Assembly (NCBI GenBank): GCA_035281845.1
Contig: DATEVL010000063.1
Coordinates: 1-23,405 of the forward strand
DNA from: DATEVL01 sp035281845
Lineage (GTDB): Bacteria > Chloroflexota > Anaerolineae > Anaerolineales > E44-bin32
Length of the DNA stretch: 23,405 bases
Reading direction: 5' to 3'
The notes under the pieces were generated by a model, which saw only the letters and a program-made list of their open reading frames with translations, was not told the DNA's origin and ran no database searches. This document shows, piece by piece, positions 15,204 through 23,048 of the stretch. The position numbers and the translations under genes were made by a program. The stretch's first letter is position 1. Every line of letters starts with the position of its first letter.

Positions 15204-16766
15204 TTACGGGGGATCGATCGAGTCCGTGACGTCCTGGAAGTCGTACGGCGTGTCGTACTCAGAGTACATCGCCCGATCCTCCAGGATCGGATACTGACCT
15301 CCGAAGACCTGGTTGAAGATGATGCGAAATGAGTTGACCGGGGTCACGCTTGGATACAGCCCTTCCGACCTGGTCGGGAGATGATAGGCGAGCAGGTTGG
15401 TCATCCGCTCCTGTACGTAGTTCACCCGTCCGGAATTCGAGTCGGGGCCGTGGTCGCCCATCAGGACGATCACCGGCGGCGCCTGGGAGTGCGCCAGGAT
15501 GGTGGTGATCACTTCTTCGAGCTGGTCGTTGACAAACAGAACCTGGTCGCGGTAGCCCTCCACATAGTCGGATTGCGTCGGGTCGCCGGCATCGAACGTA
15601 AACCGCAGAGTGAACGGAACGGTCGGTGTGACGGGGGAACCGTCGGCGGCGAAGACGAACGGGGGGTGCGGAGCGATGATGTGGGCAAAAACGAACTTCG
15701 GCTTGTCCGTCTCCGGTAGATCCTTCAATCGGGCGAAAATGCTGCGGATGCGATTGCGGTGGACCTCATAGGGAAAGCGGGCGGCGGGTACGAATCGCGG
15801 CAGCGCGACGACCCCATCCTGCGGCAGGCGAAGCAAGGAGGTCTGGATCAACATCCCTTCGAACGGGTTGATGCCAACCAGGCCGAGATCTTCGTCTACC
15901 CCGCCGGCGGTGTAGTAGGTGTCCGCGTCGGTGAGTTCGGTCCCGGCCAGACCGGAAGAGAAGGCGACGGTCTCGTAGCCAAGCGATTCGAGTTGTCGAC
16001 GGACCTCGCTGTGCTTGATCAGATTCCACAGAACGCCGCGGCCGGCCGTGTGCGGCAGATCCGAGACCAGCTCTTCGACATAGTCCATGTTGAGCGAGGA
16101 AGAGAACGATAAACCGGTCTGGCCGTAGTTGGACCGCGCGGCATCGGCGACGTAGAACCCGTGATCCCTGAGGAAGGTGAGGAAGGGCGTGTTGTCGAGA
16201 TCGTACACTTTGAGCAACGTGTCCTGCCGGGCGTAGCCGTCGACGACCAAGAAATACACATCCGGCGGCTGGCCCGGCGGGAGCTTGAGCGTACTGGCTT
16301 GGGCTGGCGGCCGGTCGGTGGTGAGATCGGAGTACGTCCATTCGGCCATGCCGAAAAGAGGGAAGGCGAGGACCACCAGCGCCATCGCATTCAAAACGCT
16401 TGTGGCCGATTCGGGTCGCCGCAGCCTTTTGACGATCCACCAAATGAGGGCGATGGCCGCCGCCAAGTAGAGCGGCGCTAGATAGCGGTGGCGGATGAGA
16501 TCGAGGCCCAGCGCGTGCCTCAGGCTGTCGTAGAGCTGGCCATAGGAATAGAACAGGATCACGAGCAGGCCCACCAGGATCCCGGCACGATCCCAGTTGT
16601 GCAGAACGCGCGCCAGGAGGATCAAGAGCAGCCACGCTCCGACGACCGAAATCAGCAGGGCCCGCAGCCCGCTGATGGGGCGCAGCCAATCGAGATTGTG
16701 CGCCAGCAATGCCAGGACGGGATAGGCGGCCAGCAGCAGGGGATGGAAAACCCGATGGCGAATCAT
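15204..16766 (-). CDS. Membrane sulfatase/phosphotransferase-superfamily protein
   Basis: A 520-residue protein with five predicted N-terminal helices (about 8-24, 34-55, 61-79, 96-114, 124-142), then an extracytoplasmic alkaline-phosphatase/sulfatase-type domain (about 165-515). Metal-site-like segments are PDVYFLVVDGYARQDTL (D176), the Ser-rich LSFSSSLN (219-226) in the place of the nucleophile region, FAHIIAPHPPF, and MGDHG (436-440). The layout recalls LtaS and phosphoethanolamine transferases, but the usual nucleophile motif is not clear, so substrate and reaction are unassigned. It likely modifies a cell-surface polymer or lipid. It is the only minus-strand gene supported in the window, convergent with cdd and divergent from recO, and it sits where era is often found. 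Confidence 0.82.
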   Translation of the reverse strand: MIRHRVFHPLLLAAYPVLALLAHNLDWLRPISGLRALLISVVGAWLLLILLARVLHNWDRAGILVGLLVILFYSYGQLYDSLRHALGLDLIRHRYLAPLYLAAAIALIWWIVKRLRRPESATSVLNAMALVVLAFPLFGMAEWTYSDLTTDRPPAQASTLKLPPGQPPDVYFLVVDGYARQDTLLKVYDLDNTPFLTFLRDHGFYVADAARSNYGQTGLSFSSSLNMDYVEELVSDLPHTAGRGVLWNLIKHSEVRRQLESLGYETVAFSSGLAGTELTDADTYYTAGGVDEDLGLVGINPFEGMLIQTSLLRLPQDGVVALPRFVPAARFPYEVHRNRIRSIFARLKDLPETDKPKFVFAHIIAPHPPFVFAADGSPVTPTVPFTLRFTFDAGDPTQSDYVEGYRDQVLFVNDQLEEVITTILAHSQAPPVIVLMGDHGPDSNSGRVNYVQERMTNLLAYHLPTRSEGLYPSVTPVNSFRIIFNQVFGGQYPILEDRAMYSEYDTPYDFQDVTDSIDPP

Positions 16767-16880
16767 TCAGCGGCCTGGGACCGGGATCATGCGAGCTTCC
16801 CGGAAGCGGAGACACGAGTGTGTCATTCTAATCGAGAAGAGGTGAAGGCCCGCCCGATCGAGCGCTTGGAGCAGGCCCGC

Positions 16881-16889
16881 TGGTATAAT
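16881..16889 (+). promoter_or_regulatory. Extended -10 promoter, probably leaderless, for the recO operon
   Basis: TGGTATAAT is a perfect extended -10 element. The recO ATG begins seven bases downstream, which places the start codon at the expected first transcribed base. No convincing -35 is at the right distance, as is usual for extended -10 promoters. Translation would have to start on a leaderless mRNA. Confidence 0.65.
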
Positions 16890-16895
16890 CCCTCC

Positions 16896-17810
16896 ATGAG
16901 CGGCCGCGAACGCGTTTTTCGGACGGAAGCGGTCATCCTCCGGCGACAGGACCTGGGCGAGGCCGACCGATTGGTCGTCGCCTATTCCCCCGATCGAGGC
17001 AAGCTGCGCCTGGTCGCCAAGGGCGCGCGGCGCCTCACCTCGCGCAAGGCCGGCCATCTCGAACCCTTCACGAAGGCCACTCTGCTCGTGGCGCGTGGCC
17101 GTGAGCTCGACATCATCACTCAGGCTGAAGCGCTCGAGACTTTTCCGGCCCTGCGGACCGACCTACAGCGTGTTGGGCAAGCATCGTATGTGGTGGAGTT
17201 GATCGACCGCTTCACCCTCGACGAGGGGGGCAGCCGCCCAGCCTACACGATGATGCTCGAAGCACTCGAACGACTGGCGCAGGGGCGCTCCGCGTCGGCC
17301 GTGTTGCGCTACTACGAGCTTCGGCTGCTTGAGCTGATGGGGTACCGGCCGGAGTTCTTTCGGTGTGTCCAGTGCTCGGCGGAAGTTCGTCCGGAAGCGC
17401 AGTTCTTCAGCTCGGCATTGGGAGGCGTCCTCTGCCCACAATGCGGGCGCGGCCATCCCGGGGCCCGCCCGCTGAGTCTCGAGGCGCTCAAGGTGCTTCG
17501 CCATTTCCAGCGCAGCGGCTTTGAGGCGGCCGCCGCCCCCGATCTCCGGCAGGCGGTCCGCCAGGAAGTCGAAGAGCATCTGGAGGCCTACCTGACCCAT
17601 CTTCTGGAGCGCAGGCTCAATAGCCCGCGCTTCCTGCGGCAGGTCCAGGCCCTGGAGCTGCGGGGGGATCGCGCTTCGCATCGCGCTGCGCATCCCGCAG
17701 GGGATCGCGCTTCGCATCCCGCAGGGGATCCTGGAGGGGATCCCGCAGGGAATCCCAAAGGGGAGCCGGCACCGGCCAGCCAAGGAGCGCAGCATCGGTT
17801 GACCCCATGA
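16896..17810 (+). CDS. recO: DNA repair protein RecO with repeat-derived C-terminal tail
   Basis: RecO assists loading of RecA in recombinational repair through RecF-pathway complexes. The protein has 304 residues. The N-terminal OB fold begins FRTEAVILRRQDLGEADRLV, then the helical domain follows, with a zinc ribbon C157-VQ-C160 ... C180-PQ-C183. The conserved part ends near residue 256; most RecO proteins are about 240-260 residues. The remaining 48 residues (GDRASH, HPAGD, GDPAGNPKG steps) are encoded by a GC-rich repeat family that recurs after dnaG, so the tail is an in-frame repeat insertion and probably disordered. ATG 16896 is chosen because it matches the RecO N-terminus and sits right after the promoter; longer in-frame extensions lack family similarity. 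The stop overlaps glyQS by ATGA. Confidence 0.93.
   Translation: MSGRERVFRTEAVILRRQDLGEADRLVVAYSPDRGKLRLVAKGARRLTSRKAGHLEPFTKATLLVARGRELDIITQAEALETFPALRTDLQRVGQASYVVELIDRFTLDEGGSRPAYTMMLEALERLAQGRSASAVLRYYELRLLELMGYRPEFFRCVQCSAEVRPEAQFFSSALGGVLCPQCGRGHPGARPLSLEALKVLRHFQRSGFEAAAAPDLRQAVRQEVEEHLEAYLTHLLERRLNSPRFLRQVQALELRGDRASHRAAHPAGDRASHPAGDPGGDPAGNPKGEPAPASQGAQHRLTP
17665..17756 (+). repeat. REP-like GC repeat array inside the 3' end of recO
   Basis: Two full-like copies of GGGATCGCGCTTCGCATCCC (the first interrupted by an extra CGCGCTGCGCAT) are followed by three shorter GGGATCC/CCGCAGGGGATC steps. The core is an imperfect palindrome: GGGAT/ATCCC and GCG/CGC around CTT with one bulged C. 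The same core occurs at 22723 and 22954. Here the array is read in frame as part of RecO. Confidence 0.8.
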
Positions 17811-20788
17811 CGCACAGCATGCAATCCGTCATCCTGGCCCTGCAGCAGTTCTGGGCCGAGCGGGGCTGCCTGATCTGGCAGCCCTATTACACCCAGGTCG
17901 GTGCCGGGACGATGAACCCGGCCACCTTCCTGCGCGTTCTCGGGCCCGAGCCGTGGCGGGTGGCCTATGTCGAACCTTCTGTCCGACCGGATGACGCCCG
18001 CTATGGCGAGAACCCGAACCGGATGCAGCAGCACTACCAGTTCCAGGTCATCCTCAAGCCCGATCCGGGAAACGCCCAGGACCTGTACTTGCAGTCGCTG
18101 GTGTCGATCGGCATCGATCCGATGCAACACGACATTCGTTTTGTGGAGGACAAATGGGAGGCTCCGGCGCTCGGCGCATGGGGACTCGGCTGGGAGGTCT
18201 GGCTCGACGGCCAGGAAATCACGCAATTCACCTACTTCCAACAAGCCGCCGGTCGGACCCTCGACCCGGTCTCGGTCGAGGTGACGTATGGCTTGGAGCG
18301 CATCCTGATCGGTTTGCTTTCGCTGGATCACTTCAAGGACATTCCCTGGAACGAAAGGCTGAGCTACGGCGACGTGCAACTCAAGGCCGAGGAAGAGTAC
18401 GCCCGCTACTATCTGGAGTTCGCCGACGTCGCGCGGCTGAGGGAGATCTTCTCGCTCAATGAAGCCGAGGCGCGGTCATCGCTCGATCACGGCCTGGTCC
18501 TTCCGGCCTATGACCATCTCCTGCGGTGCTCGCACACGTTCAACGTGATGGATGCGCGCGGCGCGGTGGGCGTGACCGAGCGGGCCGGATTGTTTGGCCG
18601 AATGCGGGATTTGGCGCGCGCCATCGGTGATGCATACCTGGGGCAGCGCGAAGCGATGGGCTTCCCATGGATGGACCGGGCGGAGCCCATCGAGCCGTCG
18701 CCCGCTGTCGATGAGGGAGCCGTGCCGGCGACGGCGCAGGATTTCGTGCTCGAGATCGGGACGGAGGAACTGCCGGCGGGAGATCTGGGTCGAGCCCTCG
18801 ACCACCTCGAAGGTGAAGTGGAGACCCGTCTAGGGGAATCCTCCCTTCGTCATGGAGCTGTCAAGATCGAGGGGACACCGCGGCGCCTCGTCGTCCTGGT
18901 TTCAAGTCTCGCCGCCGAAAGCGATGTGGGCTGGAAGGAGAAGGGTCCGCCGGAGGACAAGGCGTTCGATGCGAAAGGCCAGCTCACTCCGGCGGGAACG
19001 GGCTGGGCACGGAAGAACGGACTCCCCGAGGATGGTGCCGAGCTCCGCAACCATGTCCGGGAAGTCGATGGAAGACGGTATCTGTGGTCGAAGGCCCTGG
19101 CGATGCCTGCCAGTGATGTTCTGGCGCGAGACGTCCTTCCCGCCGTAGTCAACGGCCTGCAATTCGGGCAATCCATGCGCTGGAACTCATCCGGCGTGGC
19201 TTTCTCGCGCCCGATCCGGTGGCTCCTCGCGTTGCATGGAGACCACGTCGTGCCTTTCGAGGTCGCTGGCCTCCGGGCCGGTCGGACGACGCGCGGCCTG
19301 CGATTCCGCGGGGCCGATGCCATCGAGATCGCGCGGGCGGCCGACTATCCTCCCCGTCTTCAAAGGCTCGCCGTCGTCCTCGACCCGGCCGGCCGGCGGC
19401 AGCGGATCATGGCCCAGGCTCAGAAGCTGGCGGCCGGGGCCGGCGGGAACCTCGCCCACGATAAGGACCTGCTCGAGGAAGTCGCCAATCTGGTGGAAGC
19501 GCCGCAGTGCCTCCTGGGAGGGTTCGACTCATCGTTCCTCGACCTCCCGGAGGAAGTGCTGGTGGCGGTGATGCGGAAGCACCAACGATACTTCCCGGTC
19601 CGCGGCCGGGACGGCCGGCTGATGCCCCTGTTTGTCGCCGTCGTCAACGGAGAAGCGGAGGAGGCAGCGCCGATCCGCGCCGGCAATGAGCACGTCCTGC
19701 AGGCACGCTTCGCCGATGCCGCGTACTTCCTCCGCAAGGATCGCAGCCAGCCCCTGGAGGCTTTCCGCGGGCGCTTAGCTTCCCAGACCTATCATCCCGA
19801 GCTCGGATCGATGCTCGATAAGTCGGAGCGGGTCGAACGGTTTACGGCTAAGCTGGTCGAAGATCTGGACCTGACCGCGAACGACCGGAGCATCGCCGTG
19901 CGCGCCGCGTTCTTATGCAAAGCGGATTTGGCGACGGCTATGGTCGTCGAGATGACATCGCTTCAGGGCATCATGGGCAGCATTTATGCACGCGATTCGG
20001 GTGAATCGGAAGAGGTCGCCCTGGCAATCTACCAACACCTCCTGCCTCGATTCTCCGGCGACGCGCTGCCCGCTTCGGCGGCCGGGGCGGCCGTCGGAGT
20101 GGCCGACCGGCTCGATACCCTGGCGGGCCTCTTTGCCGCCGGAATGCAGCCCACCGGCGCGGGAGATCCCTTCGGTCTCAGGCGCACCGCCCTGGGATTG
20201 ATTCAGATCCTGGTCGCTCGCGGACAGCCTGCGGATCTGGAGCGCTGGCTCCGGGAAGCCGCCTCGGGGCTGCCGGTGGAGGCCTCCGGAGAAACGATAG
20301 CGACCTGCCTGGAGTTCATTCTGTCTCGCGAACAGTCGCTGCTTCTGGGCGTCGGTCATCGGCACGACATCGTCGAGGCGGTGCTCAAGGCGCAGGGGCG
20401 AGATCCGGCCGGAGCAGCGAAAGCGGCGGCCGAGCTGGGGGCGGCCGCGAACTCGGCGGATTGGCCGCTGGTCTTGCAGGCCTACGCCCGTTGCGCCCGC
20501 ATCGTCCGAGGGCAGGCCGTGGATGGGGCCGTCGACCCGCGCGTGTTCGAGTTGAAAGCCGAGCGCGGCCTGTTCGAAGCGTTGAAGAAGTCGCCGCACG
20601 CGGCGGCCTCCGTACCGGAGTTGTTCGAGTCGCTGCGTGCGTTGGTTCCGGCGATCACGACGTTCTTCGACGAGGTCCTGGTGATGAGCGAAGACCCAGC
20701 TCAGCGGCGCAATCGGTTGGCGCTGGTGCAGCGGGTCGTCTCCCTGGCGGACGGTGTTGCCGACTTGAGCCGCCTGGACGGGTTTTAG
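17807..20788 (+). CDS. glyQS: Glycyl-tRNA synthetase, fused alpha and beta chains
   Basis: It charges tRNA-Gly with glycine. The 993-residue chain joins what are usually two proteins. Residues 1-290 are the alpha (GlyQ) catalytic chain: LQQFWAERGCLIWQPY, class II motif 2 region AYVEPSVRPDDARYGENPNR, and TYGLERI for motif 3. A linker of about 20 residues leads to the beta (GlyS) chain from about 311 (DFVLEIGTEELPAG), with the HD-like region around KADLATAMVVEMTSLQGIMG. The C-terminal DALR anticodon domain ends VLVMSEDPAQRRNRLALVQ...ADLSRL. Single-chain forms are known in Chlamydia and some other lineages. The ATG at 17807 makes an ATGA overlap with recO; ATG 17819 is an alternative that matches shorter GlyQ starts. 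No T-box is present upstream. Confidence 0.95.
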   Translation: MTHSMQSVILALQQFWAERGCLIWQPYYTQVGAGTMNPATFLRVLGPEPWRVAYVEPSVRPDDARYGENPNRMQQHYQFQVILKPDPGNAQDLYLQSLVSIGIDPMQHDIRFVEDKWEAPALGAWGLGWEVWLDGQEITQFTYFQQAAGRTLDPVSVEVTYGLERILIGLLSLDHFKDIPWNERLSYGDVQLKAEEEYARYYLEFADVARLREIFSLNEAEARSSLDHGLVLPAYDHLLRCSHTFNVMDARGAVGVTERAGLFGRMRDLARAIGDAYLGQREAMGFPWMDRAEPIEPSPAVDEGAVPATAQDFVLEIGTEELPAGDLGRALDHLEGEVETRLGESSLRHGAVKIEGTPRRLVVLVSSLAAESDVGWKEKGPPEDKAFDAKGQLTPAGTGWARKNGLPEDGAELRNHVREVDGRRYLWSKALAMPASDVLARDVLPAVVNGLQFGQSMRWNSSGVAFSRPIRWLLALHGDHVVPFEVAGLRAGRTTRGLRFRGADAIEIARAADYPPRLQRLAVVLDPAGRRQRIMAQAQKLAAGAGGNLAHDKDLLEEVANLVEAPQCLLGGFDSSFLDLPEEVLVAVMRKHQRYFPVRGRDGRLMPLFVAVVNGEAEEAAPIRAGNEHVLQARFADAAYFLRKDRSQPLEAFRGRLASQTYHPELGSMLDKSERVERFTAKLVEDLDLTANDRSIAVRAAFLCKADLATAMVVEMTSLQGIMGSIYARDSGESEEVALAIYQHLLPRFSGDALPASAAGAAVGVADRLDTLAGLFAAGMQPTGAGDPFGLRRTALGLIQILVARGQPADLERWLREAASGLPVEASGETIATCLEFILSREQSLLLGVGHRHDIVEAVLKAQGRDPAGAAKAAAELGAAANSADWPLVLQAYARCARIVRGQAVDGAVDPRVFELKAERGLFEALKKSPHAAASVPELFESLRALVPAITTFFDEVLVMSEDPAQRRNRLALVQRVVSLADGVADLSRLDGF

Positions 20789-20796
20789 ATTCGCCA

Positions 20797-22725
20797 GTGA
20801 GCACCGTGGACGAGGTCAAGGAACGAATCGACATCGCCGACATCGTCGGCGAGACGGTCAAGCTGCGCAAATCGGGGAAGAACTACACCGGCTTCTGCCC
20901 CTTCCATCCCAACACGCGCACCCCAGCCTTCGTCGTTTTCCCCGACTCGGGGACCTGGCGCTGTTTCGGCGCATGCAACGAAGGCGGCGACGTCTTCCGC
21001 TTCGTGATGAAGCGCGAAGGCTGGGATTTCCCGGAGACGCTTCGATTTCTGGCGCAGCGAGCCGGAGTCGAAATCCAACCGCCTCCGGCCGAGGCGGCCG
21101 AGGCCGACGAAGCCCGCCAGCGTCTGCGAGATTTGCTCGAGGCGGCGGCCGGCTTCTACCGACATCATCTGCTGGAAACCCCGCCCGGCCAGGCCGTCCG
21201 GGCCTATCTCGGACGGCGTGGCCTGACCGACGCCAGCCTGGAAGCGTTTCAGATTGGATTCGCCCCCGACTCGTGGGAAGCGGGCCATACCTTCCTGGCG
21301 TCGCGCGGGTTCAAGGAGTCCGACATCCTGGAAGTGGGATTGACCTCCGAACGCGAAGGCGGCGGGCGGGTCGATCGGTTTCGCAACCGGATCATGTTCC
21401 CGGTGCGCGACGGACGCGGTCGCCTGTGCGGCTTCGGAGCCCGCGTGGTGGAGCCGAACGACGTCCCGAAGTTCCTCAATTCGCCGCAGACGCCGCTGTT
21501 CGACAAAGGCCGGTTGCTGTACGGCTTCGATTTGGCGCGCAAGCCCATCCGCCAGGCCGACCAGGCGGTCATCGTCGAAGGCTATCTGGATGTCATCGCC
21601 CTGCACCAGGCCGGCTTCGCCAACGCCGTTTCGCCGATGGGCACGGCGCTGACCGAGGACCATCTGCGTCTGCTCAAGCGTGCGACCCGGCGAATCGTCC
21701 TGGCGCTCGACCCCGACACCGCCGGGATCCGGGCTGCCTTGCGCGGCGTTGACCTGGCGCGCCGGACCCTGGACCGCGAGTCCGAAGCCGTGTTCGACCC
21801 TGGAGGCTTCGTCCGCTACGAGAGTCGACTCAACGCCGAGATTCGTGTCGTCGGCCTTCCTGGAGGAAAAGACCCCGACGAGATCGTGGCCGAGGATCCA
21901 CAGGCCTGGCCGGCCATCGTGCAAAACGCCAAGCCGGTGGTGGAGTACGTCCTCGACTTGCTGACCGAGGGGGCCGCCCTGGACGACCCCAAGGTCAAAG
22001 CCGAGATCGCCGGGCGAGTCCTGCCTTTGATTGAGGACGTCGCCGACCCGGTTGAGCGAGAGGCCTACCGGCAATCGATGGCGCGGCGGCTGAGAGTCGA
22101 CGAGCGTTCCCTGGAGGGGGCGCGTCCGGCGCGGTCGACGGGACGTCGGCGCCGACCGGTGCCGCAGGAAGCCCCACGCGAAGCCTCTCGAGCGGCGACG
22201 GCACCCCAGTACGAGCGCTTCTGCCTCGGATTGCTGCTCTTGGAGCCCGAGCTGTTGTATCGGGTCGACCGTCGGTTCTCGGGACTCGGCCTGGACCGCC
22301 TGTCGGCGGATGACTTCAGCGGAACGGACAGCCAGGCGATCTTCAACGCAGTGCGCTCCGCACTGGCCCAGGACGAGGTTGAACCGGGCAGCTATTGGCG
22401 CAACGACCTGTCCTTTCCCCTGCGCGAGCAGGCGGAGGCGGTCTTGACGGCGACCAGCGATCTCGACCCGACGCAGCCTCGGGTCCAGGCGGAAGCCGTG
22501 GGACACGCCTTGCGCCTGCGGCGACGGCATTTAGAATCGGCGCTTGTGGAGCTACGATATCAACTTCAGGCGGCCCAGGAAGACAGCTCGCCGGCGGAGG
22601 ACCTCCGCCGCCTGATGCACGAGGTGCAGCGGCGCGGCGTGCAGAAGAACCTCGTCGACCGCGCTCTGGCGGGCGGCGAGGCGCGCGGGGCGGATGATGT
22701 GGCGGACGCCCTGACCCTGGCATGA
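20797..22725 (+). CDS. dnaG: DNA primase
   Basis: Replicative primase that synthesises RNA primers at the fork; 642 residues. The CHC2 zinc domain is at the N-terminus: C34-PF-H37 then C56-FGA-C60, a CX3C second half instead of the CX2C of E. coli. The catalytic core follows; its TOPRIM signatures are IVEGYLD (E261) and DPDTAG (D305, D307). The C-terminal helicase-binding region (about 470-640) is poorly conserved, as is normal. The GTG start at 20797 lies eight bases after the glyQS stop; GTG 20806 is an alternative, and no clear ribosome site is visible. The TGA stop is the first triplet of a 69-bp tandem repeat and overlaps the ATG of the next frame. Confidence 0.95.
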   Translation: MSTVDEVKERIDIADIVGETVKLRKSGKNYTGFCPFHPNTRTPAFVVFPDSGTWRCFGACNEGGDVFRFVMKREGWDFPETLRFLAQRAGVEIQPPPAEAAEADEARQRLRDLLEAAAGFYRHHLLETPPGQAVRAYLGRRGLTDASLEAFQIGFAPDSWEAGHTFLASRGFKESDILEVGLTSEREGGGRVDRFRNRIMFPVRDGRGRLCGFGARVVEPNDVPKFLNSPQTPLFDKGRLLYGFDLARKPIRQADQAVIVEGYLDVIALHQAGFANAVSPMGTALTEDHLRLLKRATRRIVLALDPDTAGIRAALRGVDLARRTLDRESEAVFDPGGFVRYESRLNAEIRVVGLPGGKDPDEIVAEDPQAWPAIVQNAKPVVEYVLDLLTEGAALDDPKVKAEIAGRVLPLIEDVADPVEREAYRQSMARRLRVDERSLEGARPARSTGRRRRPVPQEAPREASRAATAPQYERFCLGLLLLEPELLYRVDRRFSGLGLDRLSADDFSGTDSQAIFNAVRSALAQDEVEPGSYWRNDLSFPLREQAEAVLTATSDLDPTQPRVQAEAVGHALRLRRRHLESALVELRYQLQAAQEDSSPAEDLRRLMHEVQRRGVQKNLVDRALAGGEARGADDVADALTLA

Positions 22726-23048
22726 TCGCGCTTCGCATCCCGAAGGGGACCCCGCAGCCTACCGCAAAGGCAGTTTGGGAAGGCTGCGGGGTGATCGCGC
22801 TTAGCGTCCCGGAGGGGACCCCGCCGCCAACCGCAAAGGCAGTTAGGGAAGGCTGCGGGGTGACCGCGCTTGGCGTCCTGGAGGGGATCGCGCTTCGTCG
22901 CGCTTCGTCGCGCTTCGCACCCCGGAGGGGGCACACCTGTCCCGATGTCTTAAGGGATCGCGCTTCGCATCCCGCAGGGGACCCCGAAGGGGGCACACCT
23001 GGGATCCCTCAGCGTGCTTTGACCCTTTCTAGGACGGCCGCGGGATGA
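22722..23048 (+). CDS. Repeat-encoded 108-codon frame bridging dnaG and rpoD
   Basis: This frame occupies the whole dnaG-rpoD gap. Its ATG overlaps the dnaG stop (ATGA, 22722-22725), and its TGA overlaps the rpoD start (ATGA, 23045-23048). Residues 1-23 and 24-46 are tandem repeats (IALRIPKGTPQPTAKAV... / IALSVPEGTPPPTAKAV...) followed by a third partial copy, because the DNA unit is 69 bp and thus keeps frame. The later part contains RDRASHPAGDP, the same translation as in the RecO tail. No known domain, membrane segment or ribosome site is visible, and composition follows the repeat DNA. It may be no functional protein but an open frame that keeps ribosomes moving into rpoD; or it may be untranslated. 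Confidence 0.35.
   Translation: MIALRIPKGTPQPTAKAVWEGCGVIALSVPEGTPPPTAKAVREGCGVTALGVLEGIALRRASSRFAPRRGHTCPDVLRDRASHPAGDPEGGTPGIPQRALTLSRTAAG
22723..22877 (+). repeat. 69-bp tandem repeat (two full units plus a partial third)
   Basis: Units start at 22723, 22792 and 22861, exactly 69 bp apart. Units 1 and 2 differ at about seven positions. Each begins with a TGATCGCGCTT-type REP core, then GGGGACCCC and a long inverted repeat. In unit 1 CCCCGCAGCCT (22750-22760) pairs perfectly with AGGCTGCGGGG (22781-22791) around a 20-nt loop; unit 2 has one mismatch. Unit 3 departs after about 17 bases into CGCGCTTCGT triplications. Confidence 0.9.
22884..23007 (+). repeat. REP-like core copies and duplicated GGGGGCACACCTG motif
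   Basis: Three short direct repeats of CGCGCTTCG(TCG) at 22889-22918 are followed by GGGGGCACACCTG at about 22927. A full GGGATCGCGCTTCGCATCCCGCAGGGGACCCC core lies at 22954-22985, and GGGGGCACACCTG occurs again at about 22989. The core matches the array in recO at 17700-17730. Confidence 0.8.

Noticed and set aside
16488..16895. In-frame N-terminal extension of recO
   Set aside because: It is antisense to the sulfatase-like gene and lacks RecO similarity; the promoter and family start both point to 16896.
17771..17806. T-box or other riboswitch ahead of glyQS
   Set aside because: The region is the coding tail of recO with a 4-base overlap, leaving no leader; no T-box motif is seen.
20785..22530. 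581-codon minus-strand open frame opposite dnaG
   Set aside because: It is a shadow of the primase gene with composition-driven sequence and no motifs.
22723..23007. Possible CRISPR array
   Set aside because: Repeats are 69-bp tandem units with no unique spacers of constant length, and no cas genes are present.
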